From the NCBI GenBank assembly GCA_015064855.1, contig SVRK01000004.1, forward strand, positions 1-64,000: a DNA stretch of 64,000 nt. The letters are read 5' to 3'. Origin of the DNA: Oscillospiraceae bacterium. Its GTDB lineage: Bacteria; Bacillota; Clostridia; Oscillospirales; CAG-272. Shown piece by piece: positions 33,009-43,173 of this stretch. Position 1 is the stretch's first letter, and each line of letters opens with the position of its first letter. Position numbers and translations under genes: made by a program. The notes beneath the pieces are model-generated. The model saw nothing but the letters and a program-made list of their open reading frames with translations. It did not search any database and was not told the DNA's origin.

Positions 33009-33040
33009 AAAGCCTTGGGAAGCAGAACCCAAGGCTTTGT
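33009..33040 (-). terminator. Probable terminator of rny
   Basis: AAAGCCTTGGG (33009-33019), 8-base loop, CCCAAGGCTTT (33028-33038). On the minus strand it lies 30 bp past the rny stop and is followed by a short T-rich run. Confidence 0.7.
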
Positions 33041-33070
33041 TTTGTGTAAAAATTTTATTTTCTTATAATA

Positions 33071-34624
33071 TTATTTTGCGTAATCAACTACACGACTTTC
33101 ACGAATTAAGTTAACCTTGATTTGTCCCGGATACTCAAGCTCGCTCTCGATTTTCTTAACGATGTCGCGTGCAACGAGTGCCATTGTATCATCCTTAATT
33201 TGTTCAGGCTTAACCATAATACGAATTTCACGTCCGGCTTGAATTGCAAAGGTCTTTTCAACACCGTCAAAGCTATTAGCGATTTCCTCAAGCTTTTGTA
33301 GGCGTTTTATGTAGTTTTCTAGGTTTTCACGTCTAGCACCGGGGCGAGCCGCAGAAATTGCGTCAGCCGCTTGAACGATAACCGCAATAATAGATTGTGC
33401 CTCAACGTCACCGTGGTGCGCTTCGATTGCGTGAATGATTTCCCTTGATTCCTTGTATTTTTTAGCCACATCAACGCCGATTTGAACGTGTGAGCCCTCA
33501 ATTTCAGCAGTCAACGCTTTACCAATATCGTGCAAGAGTCCCGCACGCTTAGCAAGGGTAACATCAGCGCCAAGCTCCGCAGCCATAACGCCTGCAAGCG
33601 TCGCAACCTCAGTTGAGTGAGTGAGCACATTTTGACCATAGCTGGTTCTATATTTAAGTCTACCAAGAAGCTTAACAAGCTCGTGGTTAAGACCGTGTAC
33701 GCCTGTTTCAAAGGTCGCCTTTTCGCCGGCTTGCTTAATCGTAGCCTCAACCTCGCGCTTAGCCTTTTCAACAGTTTCCTCAATACGTGTTGGGTGGATA
33801 CGTCCATCAGCGATTAATTTTTCAATAGTAAGTCTTGCAATTTCACGTCTTACAGGGTCAAAGCCTGAAATTGTGATAACCTCAGGGGTATCGTCAATAA
33901 TAAGCTCAACGCCTGTTAGATTTTCTATTGCACGAACGTTACGACCCTCACGACCGATAATTCTACCCTTCATTTCATCATTAGGCAATGCAACAACCGA
34001 AATTGTCGCCTCGGATACGTGGTCTGATGCACATCTTGCAATAGCAAGTGAAATAATGTTTTTAGCCTTTTTGTCAGCTTCCTCCTTAAATTCCTCCTCA
34101 AGCTCGATAAGCTTTTGTGCTTGCTCGTGCTTAACGTCGTCTTCAAGCGCTTTAACAAGAGCGCTCTTTGCTTCTTCCGCTGAATAGCCTGAGATTTTTT
34201 CGAGTAATTTAAGCTGTGTTTCGTGTGCTTGTGTTAGTTTTTCTTTGATTTCTTCGTTTTCTTTAACCTTGTTTGCCAATGCTTCTTCTTTTTTCTCTAT
34301 CGCATCAACCTTACGGTCGAGGTTTTCTTCCTTATTGGCAAGACGGGTTTCTTGACGGGTGAGTTCGCTGCGGCGTTCCTTAACTTCTGCTTCAAGCTCT
34401 TTTCTTGACGCCATGATTTCTTCCTTGGCTTCAAGCATATATTCCTTACGCTTGGTTTCCGCAGCCTTTATTGCATCTTCAAGTAGCTTCTTTGCTTGTA
34501 CTTCTGCCGAGCCGATCTGCTTTTCAGCCATAGCTTTTCTTATAAGGATGCCGGAAATTATGCCGACAGCCGCACCAACAACCAAAGTACCACTTGCAAT
34601 AAGTATTGCAACCCATGGTTCCAT
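33071..34624 (-). CDS. rny: Ribonuclease Y
   Basis: The 517-residue protein has the RNase Y order: one N-terminal membrane anchor (about 5-28), a long charged coiled coil (30-200, with many Glu/Lys repeats), a KH domain with [15 protein letters not shown], and an HD domain with LLHDIGKAL and AHHGD. It is the membrane-bound endonuclease that starts mRNA decay in Bacillota. Start supported by AGGAGG; promoter at 34703-34731. Monocistronic. Confidence 0.97.
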   Translation of the reverse strand: MEPWVAILIASGTLVVGAAVGIISGILIRKAMAEKQIGSAEVQAKKLLEDAIKAAETKRKEYMLEAKEEIMASRKELEAEVKERRSELTRQETRLANKEENLDRKVDAIEKKEEALANKVKENEEIKEKLTQAHETQLKLLEKISGYSAEEAKSALVKALEDDVKHEQAQKLIELEEEFKEEADKKAKNIISLAIARCASDHVSEATISVVALPNDEMKGRIIGREGRNVRAIENLTGVELIIDDTPEVITISGFDPVRREIARLTIEKLIADGRIHPTRIEETVEKAKREVEATIKQAGEKATFETGVHGLNHELVKLLGRLKYRTSYGQNVLTHSTEVATLAGVMAAELGADVTLAKRAGLLHDIGKALTAEIEGSHVQIGVDVAKKYKESREIIHAIEAHHGDVEAQSIIAVIVQAADAISAARPGARRENLENYIKRLQKLEEIANSFDGVEKTFAIQAGREIRIMVKPEQIKDDTMALVARDIVKKIESELEYPGQIKVNLIRESRVVDYAK

Positions 34625-34702
34625 CTTAATTACCTCCTTATAGATTTTCCTATGTGAAAGGTGTCGATTTAGCGATATGCTAACCGAACCAAATTTCTAC
34701 AC

Positions 34703-34731
34703 ATTATAATTTTATAATATATATTTGTCAA
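34703..34731 (-). promoter_or_regulatory. Promoter of rny
   Basis: TTGACA (34731-34726), 17-bp spacer, TATAAT (34708-34703), followed by a leader of roughly 70 nt. Confidence 0.85.
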
Positions 34732-34766
34732 TGTCAAGAGAAAATGCGAAAATAATTATTTTTCCG

Positions 34767-34795
34767 TTGACACGCGCATAAATATATTTTATAAT
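34767..34795 (+). promoter_or_regulatory. Promoter of the flavin reductase-rhamnosidase-mgsA unit
   Basis: TTGACA (34767-34772), 17-bp spacer, TATAAT (34790-34795): consensus hexamers. Confidence 0.85.
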
Positions 34796-34831
34796 TAGTA
34801 TAGTGCCCGGATAGGCACGAAAGGTGGTTTT

Positions 34832-35320
34832 ATGAAATTTTCCGAGCTAAAAGACTTTAATTTTTCAGAAAGAATAAACAAGGGTGCGCTCTTGACCGCA
34901 ACAAACAAAAATGGTGAAATAAACACAATGACTGTTTCTTGGGGTAGCGCAGGCGTTCTTTGGAACAAGGAAATCTGCACAGTTTTTGTGCGCCCACAAA
35001 GATACACCTATGAATTTTGCGAAAGCGGTGACACATTGAGTCTTTCGTTTTTTGGAAGTGAAAGACGCGACACGCTTGCCTTTTGCGGAACAAAAACAGG
35101 CAGAGACGTGGATAAATTTGCCCATTGCGAGCTAAAATTTAAGCTTGAAAACGGCGCTTGTATTTTTGATGACGCACAGGTTATTTTGGTGCTTAAAAAG
35201 CTTTACGCGCAAGACTTAAAAAGCGAATGCTTTTTTGACAATTCCCCACTTATAAATTATAAAAACAATGATTTTCACAGAGCATACACCTGTGAGATTG
35301 TAGACGTAATTAAAAAATAG
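34832..35320 (+). CDS. Flavin reductase-like FMN-binding protein
   Basis: The 162-residue split-barrel protein has the flavin-reductase pattern: GALLTATNKNGEINTMTVSWGSAG near the N-terminus and CTVFVRPQRYTYEF for the FMN phosphate region. Such proteins reduce flavin or use bound FMN for small-molecule reduction; the substrate is unknown. It is 24 bp upstream of the GH78 gene on the same strand and probably co-transcribed with it. Confidence 0.85.
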   Translation: MKFSELKDFNFSERINKGALLTATNKNGEINTMTVSWGSAGVLWNKEICTVFVRPQRYTYEFCESGDTLSLSFFGSERRDTLAFCGTKTGRDVDKFAHCELKFKLENGACIFDDAQVILVLKKLYAQDLKSECFFDNSPLINYKNNDFHRAYTCEIVDVIKK

Positions 35321-35344
35321 TCGATTTGACGGAATGGAGACAAA

Positions 35345-37528
35345 ATGAAGGATTGTAGATGGATAACACACAAAAATGCAGGCGCTAGCGACAACGCCAC
35401 CTATTTTTTCAAAAAAAGCTTCTCTCTAAATAAGGTTAGCAATGCGCTTTTTGAAATTAGCGCACAAGCAAGGTATAAGTTATATATAAATGACACCTTT
35501 GTTGCTTGCGGTCCTTGTAAGGGCACACGCGAAAAAACCTATTTTGATGCGCTGGATGTTACTGAATATTTGCACGTTGGAAAGAACGAGATTTTCGTTG
35601 AGGTTTTACAGCTTGTGTCTGACGATATGCAAGGAAAAATGTCGCCTATCGAGGGGGTTATTCGTGTTGGCGCTATGCTTCTTGCGTGCGAACTGAATTG
35701 CGGTGAGCTTACGCTCCGTTCAGACGACTCTTGGCTCGTTGCAAAAGCACCTGTGAAGCATATTAGTGCTTCTAGCTGTTATTCGGCATCAACTCGCGAG
35801 CTACACGATAAAACTATCGACCCTGTGTACGAAAATGCCGTTATACAAACGGGAGTTTCAAACGCCGAGGTTGACCACTATTGGTGGGGCTGTACTAACA
35901 AATGCTTCATATACGAAAGACCTATCCCAATGCTTGATTTCCAAGACAAGACGGATATTATTAAATATGATGGTGAGTTTTTCGAGGCGGATTATTTGAC
36001 ATTTGGCTTCCCTACCTTCAAGCTTTGTGGCAAGGGCACTGTAAGGCTTTACTATTTTGAATGCTTTACTGAAATTCAAGGTAAAACAAATAACAACCGC
36101 ACTGATAGAAGCCTTGACTATACAAAAGAAATGTATGACGAGGTAACTGTTGATGGTGAAACCAGCTTTGAACCGTTCTGGTTTAGATGCTTCCGCTTTA
36201 TAAAGCCAGAAATTTCAGGGGATGTGTCGATAAAGCTAGAAAAAATGACCGAAGTGAACTATCCTATGTTTCCACGCACAGACTACGACTTTGGCAGAAA
36301 AGACGACAACAAATTGTGGGAAATCAGTGTGCGAACGCTTCAAAGATGTATGCACGAAACCTATGAGGATTGTCCATTCTATGAACAGCTACAATACTGC
36401 ATGGACACATCAACCCAAATGCTATTCAACTATCAGCTGACAGACGATGACCGACTTGCAAGAAAAGCTATGGACGATTTTGCCGCAGCTCAGCTTGCCA
36501 ACGGTCTTATGCCTTCAAGAACTCCAAGTGTTGGTGACCAACACATTCCAACCTTCCAATTATATTTTATATTTATGGTTTACGCACATTTCACTCGTTT
36601 CGGCGATATTAATCTTGTGAGAAAGCATTTGCGCGCTATTGACGGAGTATGTGAATGGTTTACAAACCATATAAACGAAGATGGCGTTGTAGGACAGAGC
36701 AAATATTGGAATTTTGTTGACTGGGCAACTCCTTGGGAATATGAAAAGGACGAAAACGATGGTGGTGTACCTGTTGGAGTTCACGGTGGGGTTATAGGTC
36801 TTTACAATCCGATGATGGCATACTTTTTACAATGCGCCGCTAAGCTAAACGCAATTTGTGGCAGAGTTGACGTGGCAAACGAATATCTTGCAACAGCTGA
36901 TATGTTAAAAAAGAACACTGAAAAATATTTCTGGGACAAGGAAAAAGGACTTTACGCCGACAACCTTGAGCACACAAAATATTCACAGCATATGCAATCC
37001 TGGTGTGTGCTTTCAGGCGTTGCCAAGGGCAGACGCGCAAAATCTATAATGAAAAAATCCCTTGTGCTTGAAGCTAAAGCCACATACGCATTTGCATATT
37101 TCTATTTTAGAGCACTTGAAATTTGCGGAATGTACAAATACACAGCTGAAATGATGAATAGCTATCGAGGACTCTTAAAGCTCAACTGCACAACAGTTCC
37201 CGAAACGCCTACATATTCACGCAGTGATTGCCACGCATGGGGTGCACTTGCAATTTACGAATTTAGTGCAACCATCTTGGGTGTTAGAACCTATGATGTA
37301 AACGAAAAATCCGTAGCAATAAAGCCATACACGGTTGGCAGAAAATATGCCAAGGGAACTGTTTCCTCAATTGCAGGAAACATCACCGTTTCTTGGAAAA
37401 AGTCCGAGGGAGTGTTTGAAATTACTGTTGAAAGTGAAAACAGAGGTGTCAAAAAATGCATAACATTGCCAAACGGCGAAGAAATAATAACAAGCAAGAA
37501 AAAGGCTACTTTTAGATGTAATATTTAA
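35345..37528 (+). CDS. Alpha-L-rhamnosidase-like glycosidase, GH78
   Basis: The 727-residue protein has an N-terminal beta-sandwich (about 15-115; [18 protein letters not shown] is typical), a middle beta domain, and an (alpha/alpha)6 barrel from about 320. There, [15 protein letters not shown] matches the GH78 catalytic segment; Glu347 is the candidate general acid. HAWGA and GVR near the end belong to the C-terminal sandwich. No signal peptide, so it should cleave rhamnose from imported oligosaccharides or flavonoid glycosides. The rhaM-like mutarotase at 10.4 kb would handle the product. Confidence 0.88.
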   Translation: MKDCRWITHKNAGASDNATYFFKKSFSLNKVSNALFEISAQARYKLYINDTFVACGPCKGTREKTYFDALDVTEYLHVGKNEIFVEVLQLVSDDMQGKMSPIEGVIRVGAMLLACELNCGELTLRSDDSWLVAKAPVKHISASSCYSASTRELHDKTIDPVYENAVIQTGVSNAEVDHYWWGCTNKCFIYERPIPMLDFQDKTDIIKYDGEFFEADYLTFGFPTFKLCGKGTVRLYYFECFTEIQGKTNNNRTDRSLDYTKEMYDEVTVDGETSFEPFWFRCFRFIKPEISGDVSIKLEKMTEVNYPMFPRTDYDFGRKDDNKLWEISVRTLQRCMHETYEDCPFYEQLQYCMDTSTQMLFNYQLTDDDRLARKAMDDFAAAQLANGLMPSRTPSVGDQHIPTFQLYFIFMVYAHFTRFGDINLVRKHLRAIDGVCEWFTNHINEDGVVGQSKYWNFVDWATPWEYEKDENDGGVPVGVHGGVIGLYNPMMAYFLQCAAKLNAICGRVDVANEYLATADMLKKNTEKYFWDKEKGLYADNLEHTKYSQHMQSWCVLSGVAKGRRAKSIMKKSLVLEAKATYAFAYFYFRALEICGMYKYTAEMMNSYRGLLKLNCTTVPETPTYSRSDCHAWGALAIYEFSATILGVRTYDVNEKSVAIKPYTVGRKYAKGTVSSIAGNITVSWKKSEGVFEITVESENRGVKKCITLPNGEEIITSKKKATFRCNI

Positions 37529-37539
37529 GGAGAAAACAA

Positions 37540-37914
37540 ATGAAAATCGCACTTATAGCACACGACAAGAAAAAATCAGAAATGATAAACCTTGCAATAA
37601 AGCACAGAGAAACCCTCTCAAAGCATGAGCTTTATGCAACCGGCACAACAGGAACTCTCGTTATGGGAGAAACAGGTCTTTCTATAAACAGAATGAAGAG
37701 TGGTCCTCTCGGTGGTGACCAACAAATCGGCTCAATGGTAGCCGAGGGCAAGCTTGACCTTATTATTTTCCTTCGTGACCCACTAACATCTCAACCTCAC
37801 GAGCCAGACGTTACAGCTCTACTCCGTCTTTGCGACGTTCAGTCAATTCCGCTCGCAACCAACGCAAAGAGCGCAGAGATAATGCTTAACGCTCTTTCTA
37901 AAAATGAAATTTAA
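37540..37914 (+). CDS. mgsA: Methylglyoxal synthase
   Basis: The 124-residue enzyme converts dihydroxyacetone phosphate to methylglyoxal and phosphate. Motifs fit the family: IAHDKKK (His8), ATGTTG for phosphate, [11 protein letters not shown] with the catalytic Asp60, and His87 in QPHEPD. It lies 11 bp after the GH78 gene with an AAGGAG site. Rhamnose breakdown yields dihydroxyacetone phosphate, so coupling to the rhamnosidase may relieve sugar-phosphate build-up (inference). Confidence 0.95.
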   Translation: MKIALIAHDKKKSEMINLAIKHRETLSKHELYATGTTGTLVMGETGLSINRMKSGPLGGDQQIGSMVAEGKLDLIIFLRDPLTSQPHEPDVTALLRLCDVQSIPLATNAKSAEIMLNALSKNEI

Positions 37915-37926
37915 TTACTTACTAGA

Positions 37927-37959
37927 AAAAAGGAACAGACAATTCGTCTGTTCCTTTTT
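37927..37959. terminator. Bidirectional terminator between mgsA and the LRR lipoprotein gene
   Basis: GGAACAGAC (37932-37940), loop AATTC, GTCTGTTCC (37946-37954), with A-run and T-run extending the stem to 14 bp. Confidence 0.9.
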
Positions 37960-37961
37960 AT

Positions 37962-40900
37962 TTAATAACCGCTTTTTCCCCAATAAACCTTGCCGTTTCC
38001 TTCCCAGCTGCTTGCCCAGCCATCAGGTCTGCTTGATGCCTCGCAGTATTTATATGCACCACAACCCCAAAAGGCAGATGAGCCGATATGCGTTACGCTT
38101 GTAGGAATGAACACCTTTTCAATTCTAGTACAGTCAACAAAGGCGTAATACTCTATTCTTTGTAGTGAGCGTGGAAATTCCTCAACGGTTGTCATTCGGT
38201 CTACACCCGCAAAGGCGTAGCTCTTTATTGTTTTAAGAACACTGCCACTCTCAAAGCTCATTTTTTTAATGAATGCTCTATTGGCGTTTTCCCATGCTCC
38301 AAATAGATTTGACGGGATTACCTCCACCGAGTTTGCAATAACAAGCTCTGTACCATCAGTTAAGCCAGTTCCAACCTTGTCAAAGGTATTCGTACCGGTT
38401 GATGTTGCTTCAAATGGACAATAGAGAATAGTTTTTGCATTCAAGCAATTATAATAAGCATAGCTACCAAGGATGCTTGTGTGCTGAGGAACTACTATAT
38501 TTTCAAGATAAATACAATTTCTGAATGCATTTTCACCCAAGCTTGATGCTTCTCTGATTTCCATTTTCACAAGCTTAGGAGTCATTGGGGCCTCCTCGCT
38601 TGTGCTTGGATAGAACATATTGTTAGGAATCTTTGCAGATGCTTGCTCCACTGTTAGAGTTATGCCATCGCCATTTATTCCTGCGTTTGCAAAAACAAGA
38701 TTATCCGTTTCCAAATTAGAAAGATTCGCATTGTGAATTATAGTTGTTAATTCCATACAATTCATAAATGCGCCCTCGCCAAGCTTTGAAACATCTTTTG
38801 AAAGACTTATTGTTTCAAGCGCAGAGCCTGCAAACGCATACGAGCCTATGCTTATTTCCGAGCCAACACTTGAAAAATACACACACTTTATTTGTGGCAA
38901 ATCCTTAAACGCCTCCATTCCAACCGATAGAAGGACGTCTTCATTTTCAAGTATCAACGAAACGCAGCCCTTAAATGCGTAATTACCAACCGTTGCGTTT
39001 TTCAAGGATATTGCAGAAAGCGATTTGCAATTTTCAAATGCATCCTCTTCTATTGTAATTAAGTTCGCTTTTGTGTTATTAACTAAGGAAAGGGATTCGC
39101 ATCCATAAAACGAGCTCTTGCCAAACGTCTTCAAGAACGGCGCATCCACTGTTTGAAGCAAGGTGCAGCCAAGGAAGCTTTGTTCGCCTACCGATGTCAG
39201 CTTGTCAAATCTCACGTTTGTCAAGGACGTACAACCAAAGAACGAGCTTGAGCCTATTTCAAGAATGCTTGTGGCATTTGTTATGCTTGTAAGTGATTCA
39301 CAGTTATAAAACGCCATTGATTCGATTTCTACTATTTGTGATGTAAGAACAACGCTTTCAAGAGAGGTACAGCCGTTAAACAACGAGCTTGTAACTGTTG
39401 TTATACCCTTTGGCATTGTAATACTCTTCAAGGATGTACAATTTGCAAATGCGCCCTCTCCTATATATGACATTGTGTCATCGAGCACTATCTCCGTTAG
39501 CTTAGCGCACTTAGAAAATGCGTTTGGGGAAATTGTTTTTACTCCGGTTAGAGTCAGCCTTGCCACACTTGAGCCCTCAAATGCTTTTTCCTCCAACACC
39601 TTGACGGCTCCGTTTGTATCAACCGAATTAATATCCATATATCTAAACAAGCCCTTTACCATTTGATATGACAGCCCGTTATAGTTAGATGGAAGAGTTA
39701 TATCCCTTTCTTCTCCTTGATAGTCAACTAAGTAAACCACATCATCAAGAGGGAGAAAGACAAAGCCGTTTTCGTCCTGCACATACAAGCTGTCGCCCTC
39801 TGCGGTATGAATGTATTTTGCATACGCATTTACACAGCTTGCGGTTATCGTCTGCTCACTTAGCTCCGTGAAGTTATATACCTCTGCCAGCTTAAAGCAG
39901 TTATAGAAGGCTGAGCTCTTTAGTGCGCTTAAGCCCGACGGCAGTGTTGCTGAAACGAGGTATGGGCAATCGCAAAATGCATTTGCTCCTATGGTCTTTA
40001 GTGTGCTTGGCGGTGATAGCTTTTCTATACCGCTTTTATAAAAGGCATTGCTATTTATTGTTGTAAGTCCTTCATTGAAGGTAACATCTCTCAAGGCTGT
40101 ACAGCCTTCAAACGCACGCTCAGAAATGGTTAAAACGCTTGCCGGAACAACGACTGATGTAATCTTATCACAGCCATAAAATGCTCCGTAATGTATAGTT
40201 TCAATGTCATCGGGCAAGACAAGCTCACCACTTATTTCCTCGCCATTTATGTATAGCTCACCAACAAACAACGGGCTCGCATGGTTATTTGAAATTTCGA
40301 CCCTTGCCCAGCTATCAACGCTATCTATTACTATTCTATTTATTTTTGCATTAGAAAACGCGTAATCATTTATTAAGGAAAGCTCCTTTGGAATTTCAAT
40401 TTGCTCAAGTGAGATGCACTCACTAAAGCAGCTATTTCCCAGCTCCTTCACTGTCGAAGGAATATTAATCTCCTTAAGCAATTCGCAGTTATAAAACGCA
40501 TACAAATCTATTTGGTCAAGATTGTCTGGAATAGTTATATGCTCTATAAACCAACAGTTATAAAACGCTCCATACGACAACGTTCCGCCTGTGATTGTTA
40601 CGCTTTTGATTGAGGTTGGAATTGAATATATCTTTGAGCCACTCGAGCTATATCTCTGAGTTACTCCGCCCGAATTTGTTTGCACTCCAAAAATATGACC
40701 AAATACACTGTATTCGGTGTTCTTTTCTTGAGTCAGGCTCATTCCCACAAACGGAAGGGCCATTTCCTCTATTGCGATGCAGTTATAAAACGCCCTTCGA
40801 GCAATGCTTGTAACCTCGTCCTCTACTACAACCGTTTTTACCGTTTTACAGCCACTAAACGCACCAAAGCTTATTTTCCCTGCTCTTACTGTTATTTTTT

Positions 40901-42704
40901 CAAGAGCTGTAGGAATATAGTATTTCCTTGAGTTGCTTGTGGAATAGTATTGGGTTGTATATGTACCACCCTCATATTCTGTCGTGCCAAATATGTTGCC
41001 AAAAAGCGCATCAGCATTACTAGAATCTCTCTTAATGCCGACAAACGGCAGATTAACGGAAGAAACCGAACTACATCCAGAGAACGCACCACTATCAATA
41101 GTTAAAAGACTGCTTGGCAGATACAAGTCTACTATACCTATGCAGTTCTTAAATGCATCCTTTTCAATGGTTTCAAGACCCTCATTAAAAATTATTCTCG
41201 CGCTTGAATCAAGGAATGCGTTTTCCTTCACCGTTTTAATTTCTTTTGGTATATTGAAGCTCTTTCCAAGATAACCAGCAAAGGCGTATGAGGTGATTGT
41301 GTCTAAAGAGCTTTCAAGCTCAATTTCAGCAGTAGTGCCAGAAAATGCATGCGCTCCTATCTCGGTTATTGCGCTTGGAATTGTTATTTTTTCAAGCTCC
41401 GTCAGTCCTGAAAATGCTTTTTCTCCTATTATTTTGACGCTTCCATCGCTTGGAATTGACGATTTGCTTGAGGCAAGGACAAGCGTGCTTGTGGTCTTGT
41501 CAATCAAGCAGCTTTCTATGCTACTGTAACGCTCGTTTTCCTCGTCAACAGTTATTTTATTTAATTTCGATAAGTTGGCAAATGCGCCATTCTCTATTTT
41601 TGTTATTGTTTTAGAGATAGATATGCTTTGTATTTGAGCACCGTTAAATGCGCCTGCTCTAATTTCAGTTACTGGCTTACCAAGGCTTTCCTCGGGAATT
41701 ACCGCCTCGGTCATTTCTTTGTCATATATTCCGACAACTACATAAACAGTGTTATTCTCTGCTAGCTCGTAAATAAGTCCATCATCTGCAGTCAGCTGGT
41801 ACTCACAGATGGTGCATTTGTTCGTTTCATCAAAACTATGTAATTCCTCTTCGGGTCTTACATCACAGCCACAATAAACCAAACGCCAATGGCTCTCTCT
41901 ATCACTGCTGTAGGAATATTTGCTATAATTATGCTCTTTTTTAGGTATTGCAAAATCAACAGTTATAGCGCAAGCCATACATGTGCGTCTTTCAAGTCCC
42001 TCTTCCTTGCAGGTTGCACGAGTTACTATGGTTTTTTTGTACCAATTATGCTCTACATATTCTATTAGCTCCTCACAGCCACAAAGATATTCTCGCCAGT
42101 GATACTCATCGTTGCTCGAAAGCTTTGGCGCTTCTTTATGAGGTGCTTTTTCAAGTGGCTCATTCTTTGTTGCATCGCAAGTGCTACAAGCATAAAGTCC
42201 CTCGCCCTCTTCCTTGCAGGTTGGCTCCTTTATTGTTTCGGATAGCTCCCACGAGTGCTCATATTTATAGCTCTCATGCTCACAGGTGTACTCGTCCCAG
42301 TGGTGGGTTTCATCAAAATGGCACACTCCGTCGGTTGGGTGTTTTAATTTGTCTATGCTTTTTTCAATTTTATAATCACACACAGCACATTTTTTAATTT
42401 TTAAGCCTGCCTCTCCACAGGTTGGCTCTCTTTCAACAACCCATTCCATTCTGTCCAAATAATGATAATCCAAATTATCTACGAATCTGTCGTGCTCACA
42501 GGTGGCATTCTGCCAATGGCGTTTATCATCAAAGGTGTACTCCTCGCTAAATGTGTGCTCGTGCTCCATAGGCTCGCCACACAAATCACAGCTTGTATTG
42601 TTGTCCTCGTTTATATGCTCGCACACGGTCTTTGGCTTTTCAAAGCACGCGCAAAATGAAAATATGACAAAAAGAATAACAAACGCGAAAACAATTCTTT
42701 TCAT
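37962..42704 (-). CDS. Large BspA-type leucine-rich-repeat lipoprotein
   Basis: The 1580-residue protein starts with a lipoprotein signal ending FSFCAC (Cys20 probably lipidated). Residues 25-300 hold about five tandem segments with paired CxxC motifs and conserved H-W / EPTCKEEG patterns, likely small zinc- or disulfide-held modules. From about 320 to the end are dozens of BspA-like LRR_5 units of roughly 23 residues (AF.NC..L..I..P..). Such proteins mediate surface adhesion in gut and oral bacteria. AGGAGG site; alone in its unit. Confidence 0.92.
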   Translation of the reverse strand: MKRIVFAFVILFVIFSFCACFEKPKTVCEHINEDNNTSCDLCGEPMEHEHTFSEEYTFDDKRHWQNATCEHDRFVDNLDYHYLDRMEWVVEREPTCGEAGLKIKKCAVCDYKIEKSIDKLKHPTDGVCHFDETHHWDEYTCEHESYKYEHSWELSETIKEPTCKEEGEGLYACSTCDATKNEPLEKAPHKEAPKLSSNDEYHWREYLCGCEELIEYVEHNWYKKTIVTRATCKEEGLERRTCMACAITVDFAIPKKEHNYSKYSYSSDRESHWRLVYCGCDVRPEEELHSFDETNKCTICEYQLTADDGLIYELAENNTVYVVVGIYDKEMTEAVIPEESLGKPVTEIRAGAFNGAQIQSISISKTITKIENGAFANLSKLNKITVDEENERYSSIESCLIDKTTSTLVLASSKSSIPSDGSVKIIGEKAFSGLTELEKITIPSAITEIGAHAFSGTTAEIELESSLDTITSYAFAGYLGKSFNIPKEIKTVKENAFLDSSARIIFNEGLETIEKDAFKNCIGIVDLYLPSSLLTIDSGAFSGCSSVSSVNLPFVGIKRDSSNADALFGNIFGTTEYEGGTYTTQYYSTSNSRKYYIPTALEKITVRAGKISFGAFSGCKTVKTVVVEDEVTSIARRAFYNCIAIEEMALPFVGMSLTQEKNTEYSVFGHIFGVQTNSGGVTQRYSSSGSKIYSIPTSIKSVTITGGTLSYGAFYNCWFIEHITIPDNLDQIDLYAFYNCELLKEINIPSTVKELGNSCFSECISLEQIEIPKELSLINDYAFSNAKINRIVIDSVDSWARVEISNNHASPLFVGELYINGEEISGELVLPDDIETIHYGAFYGCDKITSVVVPASVLTISERAFEGCTALRDVTFNEGLTTINSNAFYKSGIEKLSPPSTLKTIGANAFCDCPYLVSATLPSGLSALKSSAFYNCFKLAEVYNFTELSEQTITASCVNAYAKYIHTAEGDSLYVQDENGFVFLPLDDVVYLVDYQGEERDITLPSNYNGLSYQMVKGLFRYMDINSVDTNGAVKVLEEKAFEGSSVARLTLTGVKTISPNAFSKCAKLTEIVLDDTMSYIGEGAFANCTSLKSITMPKGITTVTSSLFNGCTSLESVVLTSQIVEIESMAFYNCESLTSITNATSILEIGSSSFFGCTSLTNVRFDKLTSVGEQSFLGCTLLQTVDAPFLKTFGKSSFYGCESLSLVNNTKANLITIEEDAFENCKSLSAISLKNATVGNYAFKGCVSLILENEDVLLSVGMEAFKDLPQIKCVYFSSVGSEISIGSYAFAGSALETISLSKDVSKLGEGAFMNCMELTTIIHNANLSNLETDNLVFANAGINGDGITLTVEQASAKIPNNMFYPSTSEEAPMTPKLVKMEIREASSLGENAFRNCIYLENIVVPQHTSILGSYAYYNCLNAKTILYCPFEATSTGTNTFDKVGTGLTDGTELVIANSVEVIPSNLFGAWENANRAFIKKMSFESGSVLKTIKSYAFAGVDRMTTVEEFPRSLQRIEYYAFVDCTRIEKVFIPTSVTHIGSSAFWGCGAYKYCEASSRPDGWASSWEGNGKVYWGKSGY

Positions 42705-42808
42705 AGTACACCTCCTTGTTAGATAGTAAATATTTTCTATTTTTATTTTATCATTATATTATCTTAATGTCAAGTTGTCGCATTGCTGTTAATTTTTGGC
42801 ACAAAAAA

Positions 42809-43158
42809 GACGGCGTTGCCGCACCTACCATAAAGCAGTTTTATATCAAAACACAAAAGGGACGAGGTTTTCTCGTCCTTTTTGCGCATGACCTTGCCTG
42901 CAAGGTATAGTGCGTTATACCATATTTTGTTTTCGGGTGGTAAAGGAGTGATGTTTTTGCTTACGCAAAAGTGATGTTACTCACTTCGTTCGTAATGATG
43001 TTGCGCCCGTTGGTCGCAATGATGTAATGTTTGCCCACTGTGCCGTAGGCACTACATCATTGCCGAAGGCTAACATCATTAGGCGAAGCCGACATCACTT
43101 GCACGCAAGGGCAAACATCGTTCGGCGACCTGCTTTATCGCAGGTCGCCGTTGCCGTC
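42809..43158. mobile_element. MITE-like palindromic element
   Basis: No gene is supported between 42705 and 43173. The ends are imperfect inverted repeats: GACGGCGTTGCCGC...CATAAAGCAG at 42809-42838 and its near-complement CTGCTTTATCG...GCCGTC at about 43130-43158. Inside, GTGATGT (42948, 42971) and ATGATGT repeats on the left face ACATCAT (43054, 43073) and ACATCAC (43092) on the right, separated by hairpins such as TTTTGC/GCAAAA (42955-42970) and GTGCC/GGCAC. The layout parallels the GTGATAT palindrome at 15829-15998. Confidence 0.7.
42860..42883. terminator. Terminator-like hairpin inside the MITE-like element
   Basis: GGACGAG (42860-42866), loop GTTTT, CTCGTCC (42872-42878), T5. Flanked by A-run as well, it could stop read-through from khpB on the minus strand. 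Confidence 0.6.
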
Positions 43159-43173
43159 CTTTTGTTAGGTAAA

